NCBI GenBank assembly: GCA_003170315.1
Contig: PNAH01000033.1
Location: forward strand, 44,432 to 105,545
Origin: Acidimicrobiaceae bacterium
GTDB lineage: Bacteria > Actinomycetota > Acidimicrobiia > Acidimicrobiales > RAAP-2
Length of the DNA: 61,114 nucleotides
Reading direction: 5' to 3'
The notes beneath the pieces were generated by a model, which did no database searches, was not told the origin of the DNA, and saw only the letters and a program-made list of their open reading frames with translations. Position 1 is the first letter of the stretch, and every line of letters starts with the position of its first letter. Position numbers and translations under genes: made by a program. This document shows positions 1 to 8,097 of this stretch, one piece after another.

Positions 1-75
1 TTACGAGTTGAAGGAGGCGACGTCGAAGTACTCGATGCCCTCGCGATGTGGCGAAACGAAGGAGAGTCGAAATGA
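1..75 (+). CDS. 3' tail of an upstream operon gene (partial)
   Basis: The first frame is open from base 1 to a TGA at 73-75, leaving 24 codons that end in WRNEGESK. The stop overlaps the ATG of the next gene by 4 nt (ATGA at 72-75), the same coupling used by later genes of this operon, so this is probably the end of a further acyl-CoA gene. The tail is too short to assign a family. Confidence 0.5.
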   Translation, partial: LRVEGGDVEVLDALAMWRNEGESK

Positions 76-896
76 GCGAACGCGAATTGAGCGGCAAGGT
101 GGCGCTGGTCACCGGGGCGAGCCGGGGCATTGGCGCGGCCATCGCCGAGCGCTTCGCTGCGAGCGGCGCGACGGTGGTCGTGACTGCGCGGACCGTCGAC
201 CCCGCGGCCAGCAAACTAGCCGGCACGATTCACGAGACGGTTGAGAGGATCTCGGAGTCGGGTGGCACGGCGGTGGCGATAGCCGCCGATCTCTCGAAAG
301 TGAGCGAGCGCGAACGACTCGTCGCCGAGACAGTCGAACACGTCGGACCCATCGACGTACTCGTCAACAACGCGGCCGTCACCTATTTCATCCCCGTCAT
401 TGGATTTGGGGCCAAACAGTTTCAATTGATGTTCGAGGTCGAGGTCACCGCTCCGTTCCATTTGGCCCAGTTGGTCCTGCCCGCAATGATCTCGAAGGGT
501 GAGGGGTGGATCCTCAATATCTCTTCGGGCGCGGCGCGCCACCCCACGTTCCCGCCCGACCCCGCGCGACACGGCGGCGGCGCGGTCTACGGGATGTGCA
601 AGGCCGCGCTCGAGCGGTTCTCCACCGGTCTGGCCTCGGAGGTGTACGCCGACAACGTGGCGGTGAACGCCCTCTCGCCCAATCGCGTCGTACCGACCCC
701 CGGCACGGTCTTCCACCATCTGGTCACCGGGGACCCCAACCAAGTCGTCGAGCCACCCGAAGTGATGGCCGAGGCCGCCTTGGCCCTGTGCAGCGTGGCG
801 CCAAGGTCACGCACCGGACGCATTGCCTACAGTCAAGATCTGTTGAACGAGTTAGGTATCACGCTCAACGCTGTCGGATCGTCGGAGTCGTCGTAA
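72..896 (+). CDS. SDR family NAD(P)-dependent oxidoreductase
   Basis: This is a 274-residue classical short-chain dehydrogenase, likely acting on a hydroxy or keto group of an acyl-CoA in the cytoplasm. The nucleotide-binding motif TGASRGIG is at residues 14-21, NNA at 99-101, Ser near 151, and the catalytic pair is Tyr173 and Lys177 in VYGMCK. The ATG at 72 is chosen because AAGGAG lies at 59-64 and the start overlaps the preceding stop. A start at 48 would have neither support. It leads an operon of lipid-degrading genes and its stop overlaps the next start by one base. The substrate cannot be read from sequence. Confidence 0.88.
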   Translation: MSERELSGKVALVTGASRGIGAAIAERFAASGATVVVTARTVDPAASKLAGTIHETVERISESGGTAVAIAADLSKVSERERLVAETVEHVGPIDVLVNNAAVTYFIPVIGFGAKQFQLMFEVEVTAPFHLAQLVLPAMISKGEGWILNISSGAARHPTFPPDPARHGGGAVYGMCKAALERFSTGLASEVYADNVAVNALSPNRVVPTPGTVFHHLVTGDPNQVVEPPEVMAEAALALCSVAPRSRTGRIAYSQDLLNELGITLNAVGSSESS

Positions 897-1321
897 TGCC
901 GACCGAAGACCACCAGCACAAACCCGCGCCAAAACCCACGCCCGAGACCGAGCACTACTGGGAAGGGACCAAACTCGGTGAGCTTCGCATCCAGCGTTGC
1001 CGCGCGTGCGGCCAGGCGTACTTCTACCCGCGTCCGAGTTGTCCCCACTGCTTCTCGACGGACGTGTCGTGGGAGAGAGCGTCGGGACGGGCCCGACTGC
1101 ACACCTATTTGATTAGTCACCGCCCCGCACCGGGCTTCGCCGACGAAGTGCCCTACGCCATCGCGGTCGTGGAGCTAGAGGAAGGGCCGCGGATGATGAC
1201 CAATATCGTGGGCATCGAGCAGACTCCTGAATCACTCGTGCTCGACATGGCCCTCGAGGTGGCCTTCGAACCGCGCGGCGATCAGAGCGTCCCGGTCTTT
1301 CGTCCGCGGAGCGACACATGA
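896..1321 (+). CDS. DUF35 / Zn-ribbon OB-fold protein
   Basis: A 141-residue protein with a rubredoxin-like zinc ribbon (Cys35, Cys38, Cys49, Cys52; CxxC-x10-CxxC) followed by an OB-fold half, the DUF35 layout. Proteins of this family bind acyl-CoA and pair with thiolase-like partners, as in the Ltp2/ChsH2 aldolase of sterol side-chain breakdown or the BbsA/BbsB thiolase. The thiolase-like gene follows with an ATGA overlap (1318-1321), which fits a two-subunit enzyme. The start overlaps the previous stop (TAATG at 894-898). Confidence 0.85.
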   Translation: MPTEDHQHKPAPKPTPETEHYWEGTKLGELRIQRCRACGQAYFYPRPSCPHCFSTDVSWERASGRARLHTYLISHRPAPGFADEVPYAIAVVELEEGPRMMTNIVGIEQTPESLVLDMALEVAFEPRGDQSVPVFRPRSDT

Positions 1322-2478
1322 GCGTGCGCGCTCAGAGCGCCATCGTCGGCGCGGCCGAGACGACGCGCATCGGCGTCGTACCCGACGTGTCGGCGTTGGA
1401 GATGCACGCCGAGTCCGCCCGTTTGGCCGTCGAGGACGCCGGCATGACGATGTCCGACGTCGACGGCGTGGCCGCGGCGGGACTCTCACCGATTGCTGTC
1501 GCGCACTATTTGGGCATCGCGCCGACTTACGTCGACGCCACCACCGTGGGTGGATGTTCGTTCCTGCTCCACGTGCGCCACGCCGCTGCCGCCATCGCCG
1601 CCGGACTGTGCGAGGTGGTGCTGATCACCCACGGCGAATCCGGACGCTCGCGCGTCGGTATGCCGCCGCGCGTGGCCGATCCGACGTCGCCCCAGGGCCA
1701 GTTCGAAGCACCTTTTGGAACTCTCGGACCACCGACCATGTTTCCCATGGGCGTTCTGCGCTACATGAAAGAGTTCGGCCTCACGCACGAGCAGTTGGCC
1801 TCGGTAGCCGTGGCGCAACGAAAGTGGGCGGCGAACGTGCCGCGCGCGATGTTCCGCGAGCCGTTGACCGTCGAGGACGTGTTGGCCTCTCGGCTGATCG
1901 CCTATCCCATGCACCTGCTGGAATGCTGTCTCGTCACCGACGGCGGCGGCGCATTGGTCGTGACCTCGACCGAGCGCGCCCGGTCGCTGCCCGGTCCGAA
2001 GCCCCCCGTCTACGTGCTCGGTACCGGTGAGGCGGCCGAGACGCCGCTGGTCTCGATGATGGAGGACTTCACGACCTCGAAGGCCTTCCGGCTTTCGTCG
2101 GCAAGCGCCTTCGCCGAAGCCGGCGTCGGACCACAGGACGTCGACCACCTGATGGTCTACGACGCGTTCGCGCATCTGCCGATCTACGGGCTCGAAGACC
2201 TTGGCTTCGTCGGCCGGGGCGAGGCGGGCGCCTTCATCGCCGAGGGCCACACCTCGCCGGGCGGCTCTTTGCCGATGAACACCAACGGCGGGGGCCTGTC
2301 CTACACCCACACCGGGATGTACGGGATGTTCTTGGTGCAAGAGTCGGTTCGCCAACTGCGCCGCGAGGCGTCGGCGCAGGTCCCGAACGTCGAGATCAGC
2401 CTGGCCCAGGGGGTGGGCGGGATGTTCATGGCCGCCGGCACCCTGATTCTGGGCATCGCCGCGGCCGCGGGTGTATGA
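1318..2478 (+). CDS. Thiolase-like protein (SCP-x / Ltp2 type)
   Basis: A 386-residue member of the SCP-x thiolase / lipid-transfer group, the likely partner of the DUF35 protein just upstream. The N-terminal half carries the GGCSF segment with Cys80 roughly where thiolases hold their nucleophile, and the C-terminal half has the glycine-rich NTNGGGLSYTHTG loop seen in the family. Members either cleave beta-ketoacyl-CoA by thiolysis or, like Ltp2, perform a retro-aldol cleavage; sequence alone does not separate the two. Codon 1 overlaps the DUF35 stop by 4 nt, so the pair should be made in equal amounts. Confidence 0.85.
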   Translation: MSVRAQSAIVGAAETTRIGVVPDVSALEMHAESARLAVEDAGMTMSDVDGVAAAGLSPIAVAHYLGIAPTYVDATTVGGCSFLLHVRHAAAAIAAGLCEVVLITHGESGRSRVGMPPRVADPTSPQGQFEAPFGTLGPPTMFPMGVLRYMKEFGLTHEQLASVAVAQRKWAANVPRAMFREPLTVEDVLASRLIAYPMHLLECCLVTDGGGALVVTSTERARSLPGPKPPVYVLGTGEAAETPLVSMMEDFTTSKAFRLSSASAFAEAGVGPQDVDHLMVYDAFAHLPIYGLEDLGFVGRGEAGAFIAEGHTSPGGSLPMNTNGGGLSYTHTGMYGMFLVQESVRQLRREASAQVPNVEISLAQGVGGMFMAAGTLILGIAAAAGV

Positions 2479-2511
2479 CGGAGAAGCGACCACCCCACGA
2501 AGGAGGAACAC

Positions 2512-3747
2512 ATGGAGGTTGATCTAGGTGAGGAGTACGCCGAGTTTCGCTTAGAGATGCGCGGGTGGATCGAAAGTAACGCGCCGGCCGGCTTGAAGGA
2601 GTTGGCCGATTGGAGCTGGCAGCCGGTGGCCGGTGGCAAACGCGGTGCGGCACTTCTCAAGGCCACGACCGATCCCATTTACCGCGAGTGGACGAAGCGA
2701 CTGCTCAACGCGAATCTCATTTGCGCCCAGTGGCCCGAGGAGTTCGGCGGTCGAGGCTGGGACTCCATTCGCTTCGCCGTGTTCAGCGAAGAGCTCCGCC
2801 GCCACGGTGTACCCGCGGTACGTCGCGGCATGGGCGAGACACTGGTCGGCCCGCCCATCATGGTCCACGGCACCCCCGAGCAGCAGGCGTATTTTTTGCC
2901 GCGGATCGTGTCCGGCGAGGACGTGTACTGCCAGGGTTACTCCGAACCCAACCACGGATCAGACCTCGGGGCCATCGAGACCAAGGGCGTGGTCGACGGC
3001 GACGAACTGGTGATCACCGGTCAAAAGACCTGGACCTCGGGCGCGCAGAACGCCAACATGATCTTCGTGCTCTGTCGCACCAACCCCGACGCGCCCAAAC
3101 ATCGCGGCCTCTCCTACGTCTTGGTGCCCTTCTCCCAAGAGAACGGCGTGACGGTGCGACCCTTGCGCCAGATGTCGGGCGCGTCGGGATTCTGCGAGGA
3201 CTTCTTAGACGCCGCGCGGGCCCCGTTGTTCAACGTGATCGGGGGCCTCGACAACGGGTGGGCGCCGGCCATGACGACGCTCGGCTTCGAGCGCGGGGGC
3301 AACGCCACGACCGCACACCTCGGTTTCGAGCAGGAGTTGTGGGACCTCATCGGGTTGGCTCGCAAGAACGGGAAGGCGAGTGACCCGCTGATCCGTCAAC
3401 GCCTCGCCTGGTGCTTCACCCAAGTGCAACTCATGCGCTACGCGGGCCTGCGGCTCCTCGCGTCGTTGGCCGAGGGCCGCCAGCCCGGACCCGAGGCGTC
3501 GATCTCGAAACTGTTCTGGAGCGAGTATCACAAGACCTTCGGTGAACTCGCCCTTGACATCGTCGGCGCCGACGCCATGATCCGCCCCGACGGCGAGGGG
3601 TACGCCACCAACGAGTGGCAAGACGTCTTCTTCGCCAGCCGGGCCGGGACCATCTATTCCGGCACCAGTCAGATCCAAAAGAACATCATCGGGGAGCGCG
3701 CTCTGGGCCTGCCCCGGGGACCCCAACGCGACACGAAGGTGACGTGA
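2512..3747 (+). CDS. Acyl-CoA dehydrogenase family protein
   Basis: A 411-residue FAD-dependent acyl-CoA dehydrogenase of the FadE type, which would introduce the alpha,beta double bond. A strong Shine-Dalgarno AAGGAGG sits 7 nt before the ATG. The signature regions are visible: GYSEPNHGSDL, the KTWTSGAQ segment, and the C-terminal IYSGTSQIQKNIIGERALGLPR. In the last motif the usual TEIQ is SQIQ. The gene lies between the thiolase-like gene and a dehydrogenase and its stop overlaps the next start. Mycobacterial relatives often act as heteromeric pairs, but no partner is adjacent here. Confidence 0.9.
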   Translation: MEVDLGEEYAEFRLEMRGWIESNAPAGLKELADWSWQPVAGGKRGAALLKATTDPIYREWTKRLLNANLICAQWPEEFGGRGWDSIRFAVFSEELRRHGVPAVRRGMGETLVGPPIMVHGTPEQQAYFLPRIVSGEDVYCQGYSEPNHGSDLGAIETKGVVDGDELVITGQKTWTSGAQNANMIFVLCRTNPDAPKHRGLSYVLVPFSQENGVTVRPLRQMSGASGFCEDFLDAARAPLFNVIGGLDNGWAPAMTTLGFERGGNATTAHLGFEQELWDLIGLARKNGKASDPLIRQRLAWCFTQVQLMRYAGLRLLASLAEGRQPGPEASISKLFWSEYHKTFGELALDIVGADAMIRPDGEGYATNEWQDVFFASRAGTIYSGTSQIQKNIIGERALGLPRGPQRDTKVT

Positions 3748-4679
3748 TGCAGATCTGCGAAGGACGCGTCTGCGTCGTCACCGGCGCCGGGCGCGGCATC
3801 GGCCGGGGACACGCCATTGAGTTGGCTCGCCAAGGGGCGCGGGTGGTCGTCAACGACCTTGGGGCCGACTTAGACGGCGAGGGCGCTTCGTCGGAACCGG
3901 CCGAGGAAGTGGTCGAGGAGATTCACGGCTTCGGCGGCGAAGCCGTCGCCAATGGCGAGGACGTCTCGGACTTCGAGGGCGCGCATCGGCTGATCGACTT
4001 CGCCCTGGACACCTTTGGCGGCCTGGACGTGTTGGTCAACAACGCCGGCATCTTGCGCGACCGGATGCTGGTCAACATGAGCATCGAAGAGTGGGACGCG
4101 GTCGTGCGCGTGCATCTGCGCGGCACGTTCGCTCCGACCCACTGGGCGGCCGGCTACTGGCGAGACCGTTCGAAAGCGGGCGAGGTCAACGACGCCCGAA
4201 TCATCAACACCAGCTCCTCGTCGGGCATCTACGGCAACATCGGCCAGACCAACTACGGCGCCGCCAAAGCCGGTATCGCCGCCTTCACGATCATCGCCTC
4301 CAAAGAGCTCACCCGTTACGGCGTGACCGTCAACGCGCTCGCGCCCGGGGCGCGCACGCGCATGACCGAGAACCTGCAGCGCGCTCGTGGCACGGCGTCA
4401 CCGGAGCCCGAGGAGTTCGATGCCCGTTCGCCCGACAACGTGGCCCCGATCGTGGCGTGGCTCGCCAGTGTGGAATCGGCCGGCGTCACCGGGCGCGTCT
4501 TTAACGTGGCGGGCGGTCGCCTCAGTGTCGCCGAAGGCTGGCACGCCGGTCCCGTCACGGACAAAGGACGCCGCTGGGACCCCGCCGAACTCGGTCCGGT
4601 GGTCCTCGACCTTGTCGCCCAGGCTCCGCCCAATGCGGCCATGAACGGCGTGATCCCCTGGCCGGAAGAGTCGGACTAA
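3747..4679 (+). CDS. SDR dehydrogenase, MFE-2 (3R-hydroxyacyl-CoA) type
   Basis: 310 residues with TGAGRGIG at 12-19, NNAG near 99-102, and Tyr170/Lys174 in NYGAAKAG. The long VVVNDLGADLDG stretch after the first strand and the C-terminal extension past residue 250 are typical of the dehydrogenase half of peroxisomal-type multifunctional enzyme 2, so oxidation of a 3-hydroxyacyl-CoA is likely. The ATG overlaps the acyl-CoA dehydrogenase stop by one base (TGATG at 3745-3749). With the two MaoC genes downstream it gives the hydratase plus dehydrogenase steps of beta-oxidation. Confidence 0.87.
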   Translation: MQICEGRVCVVTGAGRGIGRGHAIELARQGARVVVNDLGADLDGEGASSEPAEEVVEEIHGFGGEAVANGEDVSDFEGAHRLIDFALDTFGGLDVLVNNAGILRDRMLVNMSIEEWDAVVRVHLRGTFAPTHWAAGYWRDRSKAGEVNDARIINTSSSSGIYGNIGQTNYGAAKAGIAAFTIIASKELTRYGVTVNALAPGARTRMTENLQRARGTASPEPEEFDARSPDNVAPIVAWLASVESAGVTGRVFNVAGGRLSVAEGWHAGPVTDKGRRWDPAELGPVVLDLVAQAPPNAAMNGVIPWPEESD

Positions 4680-4730
4680 GCGGTCGTCCGACGAACGTCG
4701 CCCGGTCGAGTCAAGGAAAGAGAGGTTGCG

Positions 4731-5249
4731 ATGGCGGCATCACAGTTCCCTATCGAGGCGGGACACGTCATGATGTTCGCTCGGGCCATCGGCGATTTCA
4801 ATCCGGTGTACTTCGACGCGGACCTGGCGCGCGAATCAGATGTCGGCGGCATCATCGCGCCGCCCACCTTCGTGCAAGCGAGTGCCCAGTACGATCCCGA
4901 TTACCCCTTGCGTCCTCAACTGGGAATTCCCTGGTTCGGATCTGGGAGTACGCCAAGCGGCCGCGCGCCAATCACCGATTCCGATGCGAACGCGCAAGGA
5001 CCGGGCCAGGGACAAAGCGGGGGCACCGGCCTTCACGCTGAGCAACATTATGAGTTTCACCGACCGGTTCGCGCTGGCGAAGTACTGACCCTCACGCAAC
5101 GCCCAGGAAAGTCGTGGGAGAAGCAAGGTCGCCGAGGCGGACTGCTGCACTTTCGCGAAACCATCATCGAGTACCGCGGCGAAGACGGTGAGCTTGCGGT
5201 CACTGCACGCGGGGTCGGCGTTCGCACCGAACAGACGGTGAAGAACTGA
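4731..5249 (+). CDS. MaoC-like N-terminal dehydratase subunit (FAS1-type dehydratase)
   Basis: A 172-residue hot-dog-fold protein of the FAS1-like dehydratase group (HadA/ChsH type). The opening AGHVMMFARAIGDFNPVYFD and the following IIAPPTFVQ match the substrate-binding half. The classical hydratase Asp/His pair is carried instead by the next gene, two bases downstream. Such adjacent pairs form heterodimeric enoyl-CoA hydratases or 3-hydroxyacyl dehydratases. A GGAAAGAGAG-type ribosome site precedes the ATG. It sits 51 nt after the SDR gene in the same operon. Confidence 0.83.
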   Translation: MAASQFPIEAGHVMMFARAIGDFNPVYFDADLARESDVGGIIAPPTFVQASAQYDPDYPLRPQLGIPWFGSGSTPSGRAPITDSDANAQGPGQGQSGGTGLHAEQHYEFHRPVRAGEVLTLTQRPGKSWEKQGRRGGLLHFRETIIEYRGEDGELAVTARGVGVRTEQTVKN

Positions 5250-5251
5250 CC

Positions 5252-5671
5252 ATGACGCTCAAAGCTTCCGGCCTCAGCGTCGGCGTCAGTCACAGCGCAG
5301 TGGTCGTCGAAAACCTGACTCGCACCCAGATAGTCCAGTACGCCGGCGCTTCGGGAGATTACAACCCCTTGCACACCGACGAGGTGTTCGCCACTCAGAT
5401 CGCAGGTTATCCGAGCGTCTTCGCCCACGGAATGCTGACGATGGGCCTGACGGGCAAGATGCTCACTGATTACGTCGGCGATTGCCGACTTACGCGCTTC
5501 GGCGGAAGGTTCACGTCCCAGGTCTGGCCTGGCGACACGTTGACCTCGACGGCGACGGTCACGGCGATCAGAGCGGAGAACGGTGTCTCCCTGGTTGACT
5601 TTGACGTCGTGACCGAGAACCAGAGTGGCGACGCCGTTTTTAGCGGTTCTGCCACGGCACGACTTGACTAA
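5252..5671 (+). CDS. MaoC-like hydratase/dehydratase, catalytic subunit
   Basis: A 139-residue MaoC hot-dog protein with the full hydratase motif: GASGDYNPLHTD holding Asp36 and His41, then FAHGM at 57-61. It should supply the catalytic dyad for the heterodimer with the preceding gene, hydrating an enoyl-CoA. Only two bases separate the genes, and this is the last gene of the acyl-CoA operon; sequence style and base composition change after its stop. Confidence 0.87.
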   Translation: MTLKASGLSVGVSHSAVVVENLTRTQIVQYAGASGDYNPLHTDEVFATQIAGYPSVFAHGMLTMGLTGKMLTDYVGDCRLTRFGGRFTSQVWPGDTLTSTATVTAIRAENGVSLVDFDVVTENQSGDAVFSGSATARLD

Positions 5672-5802
5672 GCCCAATGCTGTTTGCGTACAGTTCTGAG
5701 TGCTCCTCCAGAACACAAATCAAAGTCCCCGCTGAGACGTGGGGTCAATGGATGTCAACAGTTTTCGCAACCAGTTCGACGAATTCAATCGGACGACAGA
5801 CT

Positions 5803-5808
5803 TAGGCT
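5803..5808 (+). promoter_or_regulatory. -10 box of a probable leaderless promoter (nuclease-helicase gene)
   Basis: TAGGCT at 5803-5808 ends six bases before the ATG at 5815, which would place the transcript 5' end at the start codon. No convincing -35 box is visible. The same hexamer serves the EVE-HNH gene at the other end of this accessory block. Confidence 0.45.
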
Positions 5809-5814
5809 GACTGC

Positions 5815-7677
5815 ATGCTTGCCTACGTAGCAACTAAGGGACAGTTCCTCCAAGATGCTCCCGAAATCGAGGAGATGGTCAGAGCGAAAGTAGAAGAGCA
5901 TCTCGGAATTCGAATTTCTCGGGAGGGTTCGGAGTACCAGTCCTGGCGCAATTCTCTCGGCAACGCGATGTACCACGTCATGAACTCGGCCGACATCCCC
6001 AACGATGCCGGTGTCGCCATCGAATACCGATTACACGGCCGGGGCCAGCGCATCGACTTCATGGTTTCGGGCCACGGCGAGAGTGGAACTTCTCAGTTGG
6101 TGCTTATCGAGCTCAAACAGTGGCAGGAGGTCGAGTTCTCGACGCTCGATGATCACGTGCGTACGTATATGCACGGCGGGCTGGTCAACGTCAACCATCC
6201 CAGTTACCAGGTGTGGTCCTATGGCCGACTACTGCACGACTTCTACGAGTACGTCGCCAATGATCCGGTTGTGATCAGCCCCAGCGCTTACTTGCACAAT
6301 TGCCACGTTGCGACCGTCATCAAGTCGGGCCGCTACAGCGACCTTCTCGCGAAGGCGCCAGTCTTCCTGGCCAATGAACGTCGAGCCCTGCAGGATCTGA
6401 TTACCTCGACGATCCGCCGCGGGGACGCAACTAGCGTTATTCGCCGCGTGGAGAGTAGCCCCGTTCAGGTCTCGAAGCAGCTGGTGGACGCCCTCGAGTC
6501 GATGCTGCGCGGCAACGAGGAGTTTGTGCTTATTGACGACCAGAAGACGGCCTACGAATCCATCCGCGAGGCGATTCGAACGGTACCCGACCAAAGTAAG
6601 GCGGTCTTGCTTGTCAAGGGTGGCCCGGGCACTGGAAAGTCGGTCATCGCGATCAACGCCCTCGTCGACCTACTCGCTCAAAACCTGAACGTTCGCTACG
6701 TAACCAAGAACGCCGCCCCTCGCGCGGTCTATCAAGCCAAGCTCAAGGGTAAGCGTCTCGACGTCGCGACCAGCAACCTCTTTGTGAGTTCGGACGCCTT
6801 CCACGACGTATCGACGGACGCGTTTGATGTGCTGCTGGTCGACGAGGCTCACCGACTCGTAGAGAAGTCAGGCTTCTATCGTAATCTCGGGGTGAACCAG
6901 ATCGCTGAAGTCATCAATGCCGCTAGGGTCAACGTCTTTTTTTCCGATGAAAGCCAATTGGTGACGTGGCGCGACATTGGAACACTCGACAACATACGAG
7001 CGGCTTCACGCGACGCAGGAATACCAATGAAGGAATTCGAACTGACGACACAGTTCCGGTGTGCTGGGTCCAGCGAGTACCTACATTGGCTTGACCACAC
7101 ACTGGGCCTGGGTGGCGACGAGAATGCGAGTCTGCGGAATTCTGAGTTTGATTTTCGCCAGATCGATGACCCGTCTGAACTCCGCGACTTCATCTTTGAG
7201 AAGAACCAGCTCAACAACAAGTCCCGACTCCTCGCCGGTTACTGCTGGGATTGGGTGAGCAAAAAGGACTCGTTGCTGTTCGACATCGAGTTCCCCGCCT
7301 CTAACTTCTCTATGAAGTGGAATTTGACCGACGATGGCTCAGCCTGGATGATCTCGCCGACATCCATCAACGAGATTGGCTGCATCCACACCTGTCAAGG
7401 CCTGGAAGGCGATTTCATCGGTGTCATCATTGGCGACGACCTCGAGGTGGTCGATGGAATGCTTCATGGCAATCCATTCAAGCGTTCGAAGGGTGATCAG
7501 TCACTCCGCGGATTCAAGGCCGCGTTCAAGACGGACCCGGAGTCTGCACTAACTCGAGCCGATGTGCTGATCCGCAACACCTACCGAACTCTCTTGACTC
7601 GCGGCATGCTCGGGACCGCCATCTACTGCACAAATGACGAGGTTCAACAGTTCTTCGATGCCCGGATGGCGGCGTAG
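5815..7677 (+). CDS. PD-(D/E)XK-like nuclease fused to DUF2075 (Schlafen-like) helicase
   Basis: A 620-residue protein with two parts. Residues 1-200 carry a likely PD-(D/E)XK nuclease core: Asp81 in GQRIDF and Glu99-Lys101 in LIELKQW. Residues about 230-620 form a DUF2075 superfamily-1-like ATPase: Walker A GGPGTGKS at 269-276, Walker B VLLVDEAH at 339-346, a late TCQGLEGD motif and the arginine motif NTYRTLLTRG. DUF2075 proteins are common in phage-defence neighbourhoods, where nucleic-acid cleavage coupled to translocation is assumed; that role is inferred here. It is flanked by an acyl-CoA operon and a Fic-type gene, and has its own promoter. Confidence 0.85.
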   Translation: MLAYVATKGQFLQDAPEIEEMVRAKVEEHLGIRISREGSEYQSWRNSLGNAMYHVMNSADIPNDAGVAIEYRLHGRGQRIDFMVSGHGESGTSQLVLIELKQWQEVEFSTLDDHVRTYMHGGLVNVNHPSYQVWSYGRLLHDFYEYVANDPVVISPSAYLHNCHVATVIKSGRYSDLLAKAPVFLANERRALQDLITSTIRRGDATSVIRRVESSPVQVSKQLVDALESMLRGNEEFVLIDDQKTAYESIREAIRTVPDQSKAVLLVKGGPGTGKSVIAINALVDLLAQNLNVRYVTKNAAPRAVYQAKLKGKRLDVATSNLFVSSDAFHDVSTDAFDVLLVDEAHRLVEKSGFYRNLGVNQIAEVINAARVNVFFSDESQLVTWRDIGTLDNIRAASRDAGIPMKEFELTTQFRCAGSSEYLHWLDHTLGLGGDENASLRNSEFDFRQIDDPSELRDFIFEKNQLNNKSRLLAGYCWDWVSKKDSLLFDIEFPASNFSMKWNLTDDGSAWMISPTSINEIGCIHTCQGLEGDFIGVIIGDDLEVVDGMLHGNPFKRSKGDQSLRGFKAAFKTDPESALTRADVLIRNTYRTLLTRGMLGTAIYCTNDEVQQFFDARMAA

Positions 7678-8097
7678 GGAGTCGCGGATCAGTCTTGGTG
7701 CGAGAACCTTGGGATTTTGGACACGTGAACCCGTGACCCCCTGCGTGTCATGCAATGCGCCCGGCTTTCACTTGATAGAACGTAAGGGTTTTCGAGATTT
7801 TCCATCAACGGCCTCGCCCTCAGCGACCATCGCTTCAGCAGCAACTTCGGCAGCTCACGCGAGAAGGAATTGATGGTCAAACCGGAGAGCAGATTACGAG
7901 GGACCTCTTCATCAACGAAGTTCAGACACGCCGTCGCCTGGGCTGCGCGCCGGTGACTCTCTCGCCGGCAAGCCCATACGTTCCAACAAGAAGCTCCTAG
8001 GGAACTCTTCGATACGCTGTCAAGACTTGATAGATCGGATCGCCGATCCTTCCCGAACTCATGATCCATGTCAGGTTGAGATTAAAGTTCGCTGCAG
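7678..8097. other. 420-base intergenic stretch without a convincing gene
   Basis: Short open frames occur on both strands, but none has a ribosome site, recognisable protein or plausible residue make-up. Near the right end TAAAGT at 8083-8088 could be a -10 box, giving a leader of about 3 nt for the Fic-type gene at 8098. The segment is the junction between the DUF2075 gene and the more AT-rich Fic gene. Confidence 0.4.

Noticed and set aside
5690..5740. ATCAAAGTCCCCG as a second copy of the tRNA att core to bound the accessory block
   Set aside because: Only about ten bases agree with the tRNA piece at 9503-9514, with mismatches, which is expected by chance.
7690..7760. GGGTTCACGTGTCC followed by TCGCACCA on the minus strand looked like a second tRNA 3' end
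   Set aside because: The distance from the TTC of the supposed T-loop to the CCA end is 34 nt instead of 23, and no acceptor pairing exists.
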